Positions 35,057 to 46,332 of a stretch of 64,000 nt of DNA are shown here, one piece after another; position 1 is the first letter of the stretch, and each line of letters opens with the position of its first letter. Position numbers and translations under genes: made by a program. This stretch comes from Isoetes taiwanensis (Eukaryota; Streptophyta; Lycopodiopsida; Isoetales; Isoetaceae): positions 4,425,638 through 4,489,637 of the forward strand of contig JAJEKV010000023.1 in the NCBI GenBank assembly GCA_021234155.1, read 5' to 3'. The notes below the pieces were generated by a model. That model was not told where the DNA came from. It made no database searches and worked only from the letters and a program-made list of their open reading frames with translations.

Positions 35057-35074
35057 GGTGCTGATGGGGTGCTT

Positions 35075-35935
35075 CCCGTGCGAGAATTTGCCCCCCAACT
35101 CCGTGCTTACACCCATAGGAAGGTCTTTAGGAAGATTATGGTGAATGTCAATACGGTCTCTGGTATTGTAGGGGAAGAAGATAGGTGGTTGTGTGGGGAT
35201 GGGGCAGAATATAAAGTCAAAAACTTGTATCGATTGCTAATGCCACAGTCCCCATTAAAGGCTGCAGACAGGTTGGGATTAGATCAAACAGAAACCAAGG
35301 GTCTATTGACAAAGTCTTGGGTCTCTTTATATTCCAAAAAGATCCAATTCTTTCGTTGGATCAGTCTACAAGAAGGTGTATACACTATGACATGGCTGTT
35401 GAACAAGGGTGTTGTTCAACATGATCTCTGCCCTCTAGGATGTGGGCGTCGGGGAGACAATGGATCATCTTTTCTTTTGTCCGATCATAGGAGACTTACG
35501 GAGGTGGGTTTGTCCAATTATTGGGCTCTGAGATGTGTAAACTATCATGGCGGCCATTCTAGCGATATAGGTGCAGATATTATTCAACTCACTTTAACCA
35601 ATATATCATTGTGGTGTATTTGGAAACACCCGATGTGGTGTAGCTCTTGGAGGACTGGCAGCTTTAGTAACAAAATTGAGCGGCTTCAACATGGAGGTAG
35701 CCCTCATGGCCTTGGCCCACCACGGGAAGTTTGGCATAATTATAACAAGAACTTGGATTCTATTCGGTATAAGAGGATTCTATTCATTTTTCAAAATGGC
35801 GGGATGCGGATTTAAGCGGTGTGCGATGGGGTTTATGATTTTGTCAGACACCTATCGGGATGTTGGATGGAGGATCTTCGTCTTCGGCCGGGGGTTTTCT
35901 CCTAAGTTCTTGTTGCTTGGAATTGGCTGCTAACT
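35075..35935 (+). pseudogene. LINE C-terminal part with zf-RVT-like segment
   Basis: TKSWVSLYSKKIQFFRWISL, then LLNKGVVQHDLCPLGCGRRG match the zinc-binding region found after RT in plant L1 elements (W..K.P.K...F.W......TWL.L..RG......CP.C). SLWCIWKHP appears further on. Frames shift and the gene ends in non-coding 3' sequence before the poly(A). Confidence 0.75.
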
Positions 35936-36129
35936 CCATATAGTATCTAAGCCTGGATGAAGATGGTTTTTCCTATAGTAATCCAGGGGTAGGGAAGATT
36001 GGAGTGGTAGTTTTTAGTACAATCCTTGACACTTACGAGTTATATCCGCTTTGTGATAATTCTTTCCATCAATCCCATTTGGGGATATCCTATGTAAATT
36101 TTTATATATTAATACATACTCTTACCCTC

Positions 36130-36160
<31 letters not shown>

Positions 36161-36161
<1 letters not shown>

Positions 36162-36847
36162 AAGAGCTTTAGCCATGGTTAGGCTATCATAAAGACAAAA
36201 CAGTCTAAAAGTCACTTACTTTGCAATAAGCCATTCTGGTGCAAGATTTTTGCTTAGCTATCTTAGTTTTGTACCTTGTATGAATGTTTTTTTTCCGTGA
36301 TATCGTGTAATTTTGAGCAGTTCTCTTTTTGTACAAAATTATCCTATACAAAGGTAAGGCGGGCTAAATTCAGAGTTAGTAGGTCATGAAGGCAGCCATC
36401 TTCAGAAATTATATGCAAAATAGTCCTTAGCTCCATGTTATTGTGACATAATTTCACATTGCATTTTTGAACCCTTACATTCGAACATTTTGTTATGCGC
36501 TAAAGCTGATGCCAAGATGCATCCTAACTGGGAATTCCTAGCAGCCATGTTTTTTTGATCTGTCATGTTGAAGAGATTACTGTTTTGCTGCCTTTACAAA
36601 TGAAGATGGGTTTTTCCTTTTCCTTTGTTTTCCCCTAAAACAGGAATGTAGCACATCATATTTAGGGATCATGATTCTGCATATTATTAAACATGTCATT
36701 AAATGCATATTATTAAACAATGTCAGATTCCACAACAATTGTACATATTGGAGTTTTTGCCTTGAAATGTAATGGGAAAAATAAGTGTCCTTAATTTGTT
36801 TTGCACCTGATTATGATAAGTATTTAAAAAATTATTCTTGATCTCAG
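36161..36847. other. No gene seen
   Basis: AT-rich and without open frames of note. It ends at a possible acceptor ATTCTTGATCTCAG. Confidence 0.3.
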
Positions 36848-36925
36848 GTAAACCAGAAGGAGCTCAAGGCACTCTTGCTTCAACAAGCAGCATATTTGCA
36901 GTCAGCTCAAGAACATCAAAGATAA
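36848..36925 (+). CDS. Possible short terminal exon, unknown product
   Basis: After the acceptor ATTCTTGATCTCAG the frame VNQKELKALLLQQAAYLQSA, then QEHQR-stop, is amphipathic and Gln-rich and differs in composition from its surroundings. No upstream exon was linked to it. It may be a relic. Confidence 0.2.
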   Translation, partial: VNQKELKALLLQQAAYLQSAQEHQR

Positions 36926-38480
36926 ACATTTACACCAAAGATAGATATTAAAGAACATTATTCAATTTTATAATATATTCCAGATGCATATATGCAAACT
37001 AATACGTCACTACTGTGTTCTCTAACATGTCCAATCAAGCTTAAAGCAAATTTTTGCTAATAAATTTCACTTGCAAAGTCAAAATAAAAAAGAACCTGCA
37101 ATGGCACTCCTTTTGCAAATCATTTAAATATGATTCAAACTTAAACTTTGCAAATAATTTGTAGCACCTAATTTTGCTAATAGCAATTTGAGTCAGAGAA
37201 GGCACACCGTTCACGCATCTGGGCAGTTCCAAAACCCTTGTACTTATGCTGCTTTATCTTCATAATACTTGCACGCTAACTCTAGTGTGGAACCTAACCA
37301 AGGGAGATTTAAATGGAAAGAACAAGCCTAAGTCAACTGTAAAAAATTGTCAAGAACACCTGTCTAGCTCTGCTCTATCATGTGTAGATAGAGAGATCAA
37401 ACTTAGATCATAATTTTCTTTAACTCTTTCCTATATTCATTTTCTAGTGCCTGCAAATTCAGGGATTAAAAATCGTACTACTTTACCATTTAGCACAATC
37501 AAGCTCGAGACATAAACTTCACAGTTAATAGCCTTACAATTTCACTTTGATATTTTTCAAAGTCTAAACTATTCAAAATGCTAAACTGTTCAACATAATA
37601 CAGTACAATTTTGATCTCATAACTATAAACACACCAGAATTAAAACTAAAGAAAAAGGAAAAAACAAAAACATTTACACGTAAAAACAACTCTAATACAA
37701 CTAACAAGTTAAACTAAACCCTATGATAAGAAAACCTACGATGTAGATATATTGCCATAAGAACAACAAGAAATACGTAGGACAAACAACAAATCTATCA
37801 ACTAGGTACAAACAGCACAAAGCAAAACCAAATCTCAAAATGGCAGCAGATATTGACAAGCACAAACCGTACGAAAAAACTTCCACATCGACCTCTTAGA
37901 AGAATCCAAATGCAAGAAAAAGGCAAATGAAATCGAAAGACATTACATAAACCTTTACAACACAACCAAAAAACAGCTACAACAACCTCATATCCTGCCC
38001 TTCCAAAACTAGGAAATACTGATAAACGCAGGGGCAACATCTAAACTATCCAAACAAAATATGCTAGTTCTATCATGGACAATAAATTTCAATACAATTT
38101 GGCCTTTATTAAGCTTTCAAATGGTTTGAAAAAAAAAAACGTAAAAGACGATTCAAATATCTTTTGGTATCCAATTATCTTGCCCTAATTTTCCCGCATC
38201 TCTATTTTCTATGGCCTCTGGCGTGCCTTTTTGCTAGTTTTTTTTTCAGCTGAGGTTAGAGTGCGTCTTGTCCATACTTGAATATCAGAAAATGATCCAT
38301 GAGTCAGGCTTTACAGTGCTCATCTGGAAGTAATATTTTGTATGAAAAAAGGAACGAAATTGTGGAAGCAATGATTTGTATGGAAAAATGAACTAATTTG
38401 TAGAAGCAATGGATTTGTAAGAACTGTTCCAAATTTTGAATTGATATGTGAGGCAAGAAGCAGATTTGGAAATTTAAAAC
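36926..38480. other. Gene-free AT-rich stretch
   Basis: Many short frames, none supported. The region 37,600-38,050 is A/C-rich on the plus strand, giving low-complexity frames on the other strand. Nothing else is seen. Confidence 0.3.
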
Positions 38481-38499
38481 AGAGCAGGAAGCTGGGACG

Positions 38500-38600
38500 T
38501 ACCTAAGCATAGGTGCATGCAATTCTCCGATTGTCTGTAGACTTTCCTGGTGAATATAGACCTCTCTCCATTTGAATCTCCTGATCGCATTGTACTTCAT
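38500..38600 (-). CDS. Possible first exon, unknown product
   Basis: Starts MKYNAIRRFKWREVYIHQES and runs into CTTAG/GTACGT, a good donor. A 30-bp piece of it (TTGAATCTCCTGATCGCATT on the plus strand) recurs at 38,820-38,850, so the segment is partly duplicated. No second exon was identified. Confidence 0.2.
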
Positions 38601-39269
38601 TGATTCGAATCCATCTGATCACGATCTGGTGTCCTTGTCTGGATTGCTTTTGTTACAGAAAGTATGGCCGAAAAGGGACATATAGGTTTTTTGGTGGCCG
38701 AAATGGGACATCGAAATGCAATTGTTAAATTTCAATTATTTCTGTCGAAATGGCATTGTCTCAAGATACATATCCTCTAATGCACAAAAGGGGAAACTAG
38801 GGGAAATAAGATTCAGGATTTGAATCTCCTGATCGCATTGTACTTCACTGTTAAGATAGTTTTGATTTGTACAAGGTATTGAACAAGGTAAAATGCACCA
38901 ATCCACCCATTTAGCAACTTCACAGCTAACCAACTGACACTTCAAGGTTCAATGAATAAGGTTTCAAATACGAGTTAGAGGAATTGAAGATAAATGTTGG
39001 AAGTAAACTTTCCAAGGAGTTGAGCATTTGGGAAGCTTTGTTTCCTCTTTACCTTTCTAACCAAACTGATCCCCCAAACTATGAGGAACTTATGAACAAG
39101 CAACTCTATTCAACAAACAAAGGGTACTAAATAGCAAAACTTTAAAGTCAGTCTAATAAGCTATAGTTAGCCATTATTTTATCTTCTTTTGCATTAAGGA
39201 GGATCGTCTCGTTACTATCCCAACCATGTAGTATCTATGCGTTTATCTTATAATTTAAAAATGTTAGCA

Positions 39270-39515
39270 ATCGGTTGTTACGCCTCCCGAGCAGAAATAT
39301 TAATTTGATCAATGAACCTTATATCATAGCACTATTCCCATTTGTAACCTGCTCATACATCAAATTGTACAACATATTTAACAAAAGTTCCAAGGGTAAC
39401 TTCTATTTGCCCATTCGCTTTAGGATAGAAAACCAATGTAGCAAAGTGCATCGTGATACCCAAATTTCTCAGCAGTGCAAGTCATTGTGGAGTTTGTTAA
39501 GGTGAATGGTGTTCC
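39270..39515 (-). pseudogene. Ty3/gypsy integrase relic
   Basis: The minus strand reads GTPFTLTNST, then ATLVFYPKANGQIEVT and LGTFVKYVVQ. This follows the order D-x-G-x-x-F-T ... S-T-A-Y-H-P-Q-T-D-G-Q-x-E-V-x-N of gypsy integrases, with the final catalytic Glu in GQIEV. Stops and frameshifts abound. No LTRs were identified. Confidence 0.5.
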
Positions 39516-40300
39516 ATTTAGCAAAAACGAGAAAAGGAAAAGTAAACGATGTAATTAACTTGCTGCATAACCTAGAATATCGATCATAAGATCATAATAT
39601 ATTATTTGGGGGCATGGTAGGATCTCATGCAAATTCATCTTGGAGTATTGTCACACAAAATATTGATCTTAAGATCATTTTGGGGCCTGATATCCTATGG
39701 TTCTTATTTATATCTTTTAAAAATAACACAAAGCCGAGGTAGGATCCCATGTAAATTCATCTTGGAATATCCTTAAAATTAGTTTAACAAAGAGAGAAGC
39801 AATTTAGCCATGCATTGGGTCTATTAGAGGCTAAATCAATTTGATATTTGCAAAGCATTTGTATCACGTCTATATTTGTAGGAACATAGTATATAGAAGC
39901 ACAACACCGTACGGAAAAATTATTTAAACACTAGTTCCTTGTACAACGATCAACCATCGGCTTATATAAAATTTAGACACGCACTTAAATAAGGAATAAT
40001 GCAAAAACGAATTTGGGCAGATTTTAAATTTAAAGCCTAGAGTTTCCAAGATTTGGCTAAGCTTTGTAATAGATTTCTATTTAAAACTTTCTCAAAATTG
40101 CTATGCTTTCTATTTTACATCAACTAATCTAAATACAAAATGATTAATCCATGAAAAGAAAACTAATGACTTAATAAAATCCAAAATTTCTATGTTTTTC
40201 ATGTGAGACCTCAACCCAATACATGCTTGGAGCGCTTAGACCAATACTGTTGCTCTAGATTCCCGAGACACGCGAAAAATTAATGCACATCTTGCAATAA
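39516..40300. other. No gene seen; possible continuation of the gypsy relic
   Basis: A phrase CATGxAAATTCATCTTGGA occurs near 39,627 and again near 39,749, with TAGGATC before each. Otherwise featureless and AT-rich. Confidence 0.3.
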
Positions 40301-42220
40301 TCCTGCTCCTGCCGTGCCCTTGCGTCGAGAAAGGGGGGAATTTGGGGGTTGGCATATTCGTGTAGTGGATGTCCAGTTTTTCCTTTAGAGGACGTGTTTT
40401 GGGACATGACCTACCATTTTGATGGTCGGATTAAAAATGGAGCTGTTTTGATGCTCCGATACTTAAACCCTATTGAATTCGTAGGGTTTGGGTTTCGGCA
40501 GCCTTCCTACCACCGAAGTGCTCAAGAACTTGCGTGCAATGTTCCCTCGAGTGCTTGAAGAGAAGCCCCAAGGGGGAGGAAGAAAACACCATCCCCAGGT
40601 ACTATATCCAAACTTGTCCTGCTCCATGTCGTGCCCTTGCGTCGAGAAAGGGGGGAATTTGGGGGTTGATACATTCGTGTGGTGGATGTCTAGTTTTACT
40701 TTTCGAGGACGTTTCCTGGGAGACAAGCTACCATTTTGGCGGCCGGATTAACAAATCGAGCTGTCTTGATGCTCGATACTGAAACCCTATTGAATTCGTA
40801 GGGTTTGGGTTTCGGCAACCTTCCCTACCACCGAAGTGCTCGAGAACTTGCGTACAGGGTTTTCTGTAGGGCTTGAAGAGAAACCCTAAGGGGGAAGGTA
40901 GAAAACACCCTCCCCAGGTACTATATCCAAACTTGTCTTGTTCCCTGTCGTGCCCTTGCGTCGAGTAAGGGGGGAATTTGGGGGTTGGCACATTCATGAA
41001 GTGACTGTCCAGTTTTCTTTTCGAGGATGTTTTTTGGGACATAACCTACGATTTTGATGGCTGGATTAACAAATGGAGCTGTTTTGATGCTCCGATACTT
41101 AAACCCTATGGAATTCGTAGGGTTTGGGTTTCGGCAGCCTTCCTACCACCGAAGTGCTCAAGAACTTGCGTGCAATGTTCCCTCGAGGGCTTGAAGAGAA
41201 ACCCCAAGGGGGAGGAAGAAAACACCCTCCCCAGATACTATATCCAAACTTGTCTTGCTCCATGTCGTGCCCTTGCGTCGAGAAAAGGGGAATTTGGGGG
41301 TTGGCACATTCGTGTGGTGGATGTCCAGTTTTTCTTTTCGAGGATGTTTCCTGGGATACGACCTACCATTTTGATGGCCGGATTAACAAATGGAGTTTTT
41401 TTTATGCTCTGATACTTCAACCCTAATGAATTCGTAGGGTTTGTGTTTCGGCAGCCTTCCCTACCACCGAAGTTCTCGAGAACTTGCGTGCAATGTTCCC
41501 TCAAGGGCTTGAAGAGAAACCCCCAAGGGGGAGGAAGAAAACACCCTCCCCAAGTACTATATCAAAACTTGTCCTGCTCCCTGCCGTGCCCTTGCGTCGA
41601 GAAAGGGGAGAATGTGGGGGTTGGCACATTCGTGTGGTGGATGTCCAGTTTTACTTTTCGAGGATGTTTCCTAGGATATAAGCTACCATTTTGGCAGCTG
41701 GATTAACAAATGGAGTTGTTTTGATGCCCCGATATTTAAACCCTATTGAATTCGTAGGGTTTGGAATTCGGTAGCCTTCCCTACCACCGAAGTGCTCGAG
41801 AACTTGCATGCAGGGTTCCCTCGAGGGCTTGAAGAGAGACCCCAAGGGGAGGAAGAAAACACCACCCCCATGTACTATATCCAAACTTGTCCTTCTCCCT
41901 GCCGTGCCCTTGCATCGAGAAAGGGGGTAATTTGGGGGTTGGCACATTCGTGTTGTGGATGTCTAGTTTTACTTTTCAAAGACGTTTTCTGGGACACGAG
42001 CTACCATTTTGGTGGCCAGATTAATAAATGGAGCTGTTTTGATGCCCCGATATTTAAACCCTATTGAATTCGTAGGGTTTGGGATTCGGCAGCCTTCCCT
42101 GCCACCGAAGTGCTCGAGAACTTGCGTGCAAGGTTCCCTCGAGGGCTTGAAGAGAGACCCCAAGGGGAGGAAGAAAACACCCTCCTCAGGTACTATATCC
42201 AAACTTGTCTTGTTTCCTAA
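40301..42220. repeat. Satellite array, six units of ~318 bp, each with a telobox palindrome
   Basis: The landmark GTGCCCTTGCGTCGAG occurs at 40,314, 40,631, 40,950, 41,267, 41,586 and 41,904 (last one GCATCGAG), so the period is 317-319 bp. Each unit contains AAACCCTA, nine bases with GAATTC, then TAGGGTTT: a perfect inverted pair of plant teloboxes in most units (for example 40,465-40,489, 40,782-40,806, 41,738-41,762, 42,056-42,080) and a degenerate one near 41,418. Because the period is close to a multiple of three, open frames of up to 100 codons appear, but they look like by-products. Confidence 0.97.
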
Positions 42221-43562
42221 CTCGTATAGGACTAGATAGTCAGCAAATGCCCTCTGCTTGTCTGCATCTCTTCCCACATATTTACATGTGCCCGACATTG
42301 CCAGGCATAAGTTGAGATGCATCTCAAGACTTTGTGACATTAGAACTTATCGATTCCCTATATTGTTGATGTTAGAGTTGGGATGTATCTCAAAGACTTT
42401 GTGACATTAGGACTTATTGATTTTATATATTGTTTGTGGGGATTTGTATTGCTTCATTATTATTGATAACACCTCATGGTCCATTCATCGAATGTTTAGA
42501 CGTGAGCATAAAAGAAATGGGTACTCTAAGCATATGTTTTAATTCCATAAGCATAATTTTCGATTCGAAGTTAGCAATCATACCATAATAAGGGGCATTT
42601 TGTGAATCTGGTGGTGTTGTTATTCAATGTTACAAGATCAAATGTATCTTGAGTCGAACATATTTTGACTTCATGGATATGGTTGGAAAACCATAGTATA
42701 ATGTGGATAATGCGGTTTGACCCCATCAAGAAAACATACAGAGGGACAAAAGAGTGTGGAAGACATTAGAATAAGAATATTCCCAAAGAAAGGTGCAAAA
42801 CATGGCAAAGTGGAAAAATAGTAATGCCTCTTCTCTACGGTCTGAGGCATAAGTCAGAAATGATGGCATTATTTAAGTATGTGTCTATAAAATATCGATT
42901 TGTCAGGTCTCTTCTTAAGCCATTTCTCATGGTGTTTTTGAAAAGACCAAATTCACATTGAATACAACTCTTTCAATTGCCGCATTTTTTCATGAGGCTC
43001 ATGGTGTTATATCCGCTTAGACCAAATTTACATTTGTGCCAATGCAAAAGGGCATAAGTAGTTTTTGTGTTATCCCAAAGGAAATTGGTTTTCAACACCT
43101 TTATAGAAAGCATGGGTACAACATTGAAAAGTAAAAGATGAAAACATTGTAATGCATACCTTGGAAACTATTAATACAATGTAGGAAGTACTTGCTTCAA
43201 CATGTTCAATTTGTAATAGCTTCACGTCCCGTCCTAAACAAACATGGATTTCAAATGAAGCATGTCACAACGTTATTGCAAAAAAAATAACCAGCTTATT
43301 GTATTGAACCATGTTTGTTGCATTATTTACCTAAGAGCATAATAAAGTTAACAAATGACGAATCAAGATGTAGTTTAGAAAATTAATTATTTGGTGCAAT
43401 GTTTCAATTCGTTTTTTTTACGTTTTGATTGATTTTTGTCTCAAAAACTAACTTCCAGATCTGCCACTAAACCTACATTCTGGATCTGCCGTCCTGGAAA
43501 AATGCTGCTGTTGAGAATCCGAAGCCTAGTGGAGGAACTGCCATGATAACAAGGGACGACGC
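42221..43562. other. Gene-free AT-rich stretch
   Basis: No coding segment was recognised. AAGTTGAGATGCATCTCAA-like and GTTGGGATGTATCTCAAAGA phrases with ACTTTGTGACATTAG are repeated at 42,309-42,350 and 42,370-42,415. Confidence 0.35.
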
Positions 43563-43643
43563 ATTTGCTTCGGAGCTCTCCAATGGATCTACAAAGCCCA
43601 TATAGGTAAATCTCTTACATGAAAACATCCATCCGGTTGCAAC
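43563..43643. repeat. Left flanking repeat of the SAM-domain gene
   Basis: ATTTGCTTCGGAGCTCTCCA, ATGGATCTACAAAGC and CTCTTACATGAAAA are shared with 46,103-46,180. The left copy ends immediately before the ATG at 43,644. Confidence 0.75.
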
Positions 43644-45780
43644 ATGGCTGAGGAAGTGCCAGTACCGTCCATAGCAGAAGTTTCAAAGTGGGAGCCAACA
43701 CATGTATCTTCCTATATTGTCAAACATTTTCCATGTGTTTGTAATGAGATTGAGCCAATAATCCATGAAAATCGTATTTTTGGGATATCTTTCTTGAGCT
43801 TGGAGTTGAATGATTGGTTGAAGCTGGGTTTTGTAGTTGGAATAGCTGCTGGAATTGTTGCATTGAGAGATCAGATTAAGCAGCAGCAGACATTTACAAA
43901 TAGTGCAGGTGCTAATAGTGTAGGTGCAGGCAGTTTCTCTGTTTCTAATTCTAAGGCTGGACCATCCGTTGATGTTTCTGGAACATCTATTTCTCTTCTA
44001 AGATGGAGAAATAATCATAAACCTAGCACCAACACATTGGAGCAATTTGGGCAAATGAGCTCTACTAAAATTCCAGAATCCCATGTTTTCAACAATTTAA
44101 GTAGAGGATCTGACGAAAATGGCAGATTGGCATTGAAGAAAACAGGCCATCATGCATAATGGATTACAATGATGGAGAACCATAGGGTAATCCGAGCTGC
44201 TACTAATGAATTCCCAAATTTTACATTGCCTAAATTCAAGAGAATTCCTGTGAACAAAAAATGGATAAAAAGGAGGGACAAGTTAATGCATCTTTTGACA
44301 TCAGATGGATCTTTAAAGCAAATATGTTGGCCAAGTGTGGCATATTCAGTCCCAGAAAAGTTCATTAGGGGTGCCAAAAGACGTTTGAGATGAAGAGAAA
44401 ACAAGTTTTCGAGGAATTACGAAGAAGATGACCATGTTTCTTTGGTTGCAACGTCTTTAGCTTTAGATAAAACAGACCTATCATTCTTTAACAAACTTTT
44501 TGTATGCAGGTTACCAACGTCCTTCTTATTTTTATGATAAAGAGTTTGTGATTGAGGCCGCTGAGGTGAAGGATAGAAAATATGATAATGTTTTTTATAA
44601 CACATTGACTATTAAAATATTGAGTCTTGGTGTTAATATAGCTAATGTGTATTTTCCTTTTGAAAAGGACCACATTTGCATAGAAAGGAAGATTGAAGGA
44701 CTCTTTATTGGGGTAAAGATGTTATTCTTTTAGGATTTACTGATTTCTAGTTTTAGATGCATGTGCTTGTCTTTTGCTAATAATTTTCATACTTGTCTTT
44801 GATATGTAGGATGAGTTGTCATGGCCTGAATGCATGACTCGTTCTACGCTTGATAAGAGGCTTGTTTTTGTAGAAGATGATAATCTGATTCTAATGTGGA
44901 GAAAGAAATTGCAAAAGAATCAATATCAATAGGAAACACAAGGAAACGTCAAACTGAAGGAAGTATCAATTCGGAGTGGGCGGCGGCCAAACATGTTCTT
45001 ACCGAGGTATTTTCATTCCATATGCAATTAAGCTACAATAGAGATGGATTTTATCTTTGTTTGTTGTTGTTGCTATTCTAGGAAAACAAATATCATGAAA
45101 ATCAGTTTGTCTCTTTGATGACTGATGGTATTGCAATGGGAGTGGGTAAGATTCATCGCATAGATATAGAGGGCTTTATCCATGGAATCCCAATTGGCGA
45201 GGGCAATGTTTCTTTTAATGTGTATCTTGTTGATGAGGGTTGCGATGAAGTGGCATTACCATACCCGCCCATGGGATGAAGTTATAACATTTGGTGACTT
45301 GGGGGAAGACATGAAGGCATGGTATATATGATGGCCAACTGATTGACTCTTCCCTCTTACAGAATCAAATGCCTTGAAGATCATCCATGACTCAAGTATG
45401 CAGGTAACATTGAAGTGTCTATTGCTTATGTAATTTGCTAACTTTTATACTAATCCTCCATTGTGCAGGTTATTGATGGCCAAGTGTTTAAGGATTTTGC
45501 CACACTAGAGCCTGCGGTGCATAAAACTGTTTGTTTGGTTGCTTTGAGAAAAGACAAAATGGATGATGTCACGCCATTTGAGATTCTGAATTTTTGCAGC
45601 AAGTGCAAGCCTGAAAACAACAATGCTTTTTTTGCTCTCGCTAAGTCTAAAACTAAAGGGCCAGAGTTGTATAAGCAGTTTGCTATCGCATGCATTAAAA
45701 CAAAAGTGGTGGAGGTTACTAAGAAAGGATGGAAGACACGCACTTTCGATTGGACGACTCTGAAACTCTTTTGTAGTTAG
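43644..45780 (+). pseudogene. Multi-exon gene with N-terminal SAM-like domain, probably broken, transposon-associated
   Basis: The ATG opens a 171-codon frame whose residues 10-75 (SKWEPTHVSSYIVKH.., ENRIFGISFLSLELNDWLKL, GFVVGIAAGIVALRDQI) fit a SAM domain, a small helical protein- or RNA-binding fold. A Ser-rich tail follows. Later blocks read FTLPKFKRIPVNKKWIKRRD (44,169 on), GYQRPSYFYDKEFVIEAAEV (44,505 on), DELSWPECMTRSTLDKR (44,811 on, after a good acceptor), and EGFIHGIPIGEGNVSFNVYL with DEVITFGDLGEDMKAW (to about 45,320). The last is FKDFATLEPAVHKTVCLVAL (45,470-45,780). GT-AG introns are clear near 44,713-44,809, 45,008-45,081 and 45,403-45,469. Frame breaks near 44,157, 44,395, 44,895 and 45,270 suggest decay. 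The IHG..GEG..D...LGD block resembles a domain common in plant transposon-linked proteins; this is from memory and weak. Confidence 0.5.
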
Positions 45781-46102
45781 GATGTTACTTTTGTAGTTAC
45801 TCTGAAACACTTTTGTAACAGTCATGTTACTTTTCGGGACAACTTCGAAAGATGTTTGTAGTTAGATCATTTTGGTATTGATTGAAGACAAAATAATGCT
45901 CGTGAGGGCACTCGGTATTATAATATTCTCTTATTGTGTCATTTTTAATAAAGATGTCATTATGTTTTTTACTTTGTATCTTGTCTCCACTGTTTTATGC
46001 ATCTGGAGTTTCTGAATCCAAGGGATTCAAGGTCGTCATGCACAATGGCAGATCCAGTGATGGAAGTGACGAGGATGGCGAGTTCCTGCAGTTTGTTGAG
46101 AG
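45781..46102 (+). other. 3' region, with an exon-like piece
   Basis: It contains a short frame SESKGFKVVMHNGRSSDGSD, then EDGEFLQFVERFASDISNGS (about 46,010-46,140), whose end overlaps the flanking repeat. It may be part of an older copy of the same gene family. No start or upstream exon was found. Confidence 0.3.
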
Positions 46103-46180
46103 GTTTGCTTCGGACATCTCCAACGGATCTACAAAGCTCATGTAAGATAAACCTCTTACATGAAAAAATGCATCTGCAAC
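46103..46180. repeat. Right flanking repeat of the SAM-domain gene
   Basis: Diverged direct copy of 43,563-43,643, containing TTTGCTTCGGACATCTCCAA, GGATCTACAAAGCTCATG and CTCTTACATGAAAA, ending CATCTGCAAC. Confidence 0.75.
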
Positions 46181-46304
46181 TATTTTGTCATTCCTGCCTA
46201 CTCACTGTTCTGTTTTTCAGCTGCATAAAGTTAGAAATGAAGTTGCAGAGGTGGCAAAGTATCCACAGAGCATTCTTTTCGATTTATATTCTTATATTAT
46301 TATA

Positions 46305-46332
46305 CTAGTTATGGTGCCCGGCGTTGCCGGGC
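46305..46332 (-). mobile_element. Helitron 3' terminus (hairpin plus CTAG)
   Basis: The minus strand reads GCCCGGC-AAC-GCCGGGC, seven bases, then CTAG followed by T. A GC-rich hairpin a few bases before CTRR and insertion before T are the hallmark of Helitron 3' ends. The element body would extend to higher coordinates. A matching 5' TC end was not found, and nothing in the next kilobases encodes Rep or helicase, so it would be non-autonomous. Confidence 0.6.

Larger units (their letters stand above)
32281..36160 (+). mobile_element. L1-like non-LTR retrotransposon (LINE), degenerate, with poly(A) tail
   Basis: The plus strand carries, in order, endonuclease remnants, reverse transcriptase and a zf-RVT-like segment. 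It closes with a run of 30 A at 36,131-36,160. Frames switch many times and stops are frequent, so it is dead. No target duplication matching the 3' flank (CAAGAGCTTTAGCC) was found upstream, so the 5' end is uncertain. Confidence 0.9.

Noticed and set aside
37701-38040. Hydrophobic minus-strand frames rich in Phe, Cys and Leu
   Set aside because: They come from an A/C-rich low-complexity strand; no start context, splice site or family.
38600-38640. GATTCGAATCC as a possible tRNA T-arm
   Set aside because: No acceptor stem, D-arm or anticodon arm could be fitted around it; no tRNA gene was found anywhere in the window.
40301-42220. Regular repeat array as CRISPR
   Set aside because: Units are ~318 bp, head to tail without unique spacers, in a plant genome.
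40349-42239. Overlapping open frames of 65-100 codons on both strands
   Set aside because: They repeat with the satellite period (close to a multiple of three), differ in frame from unit to unit and lack any conserved start, so they are by-products of the array.
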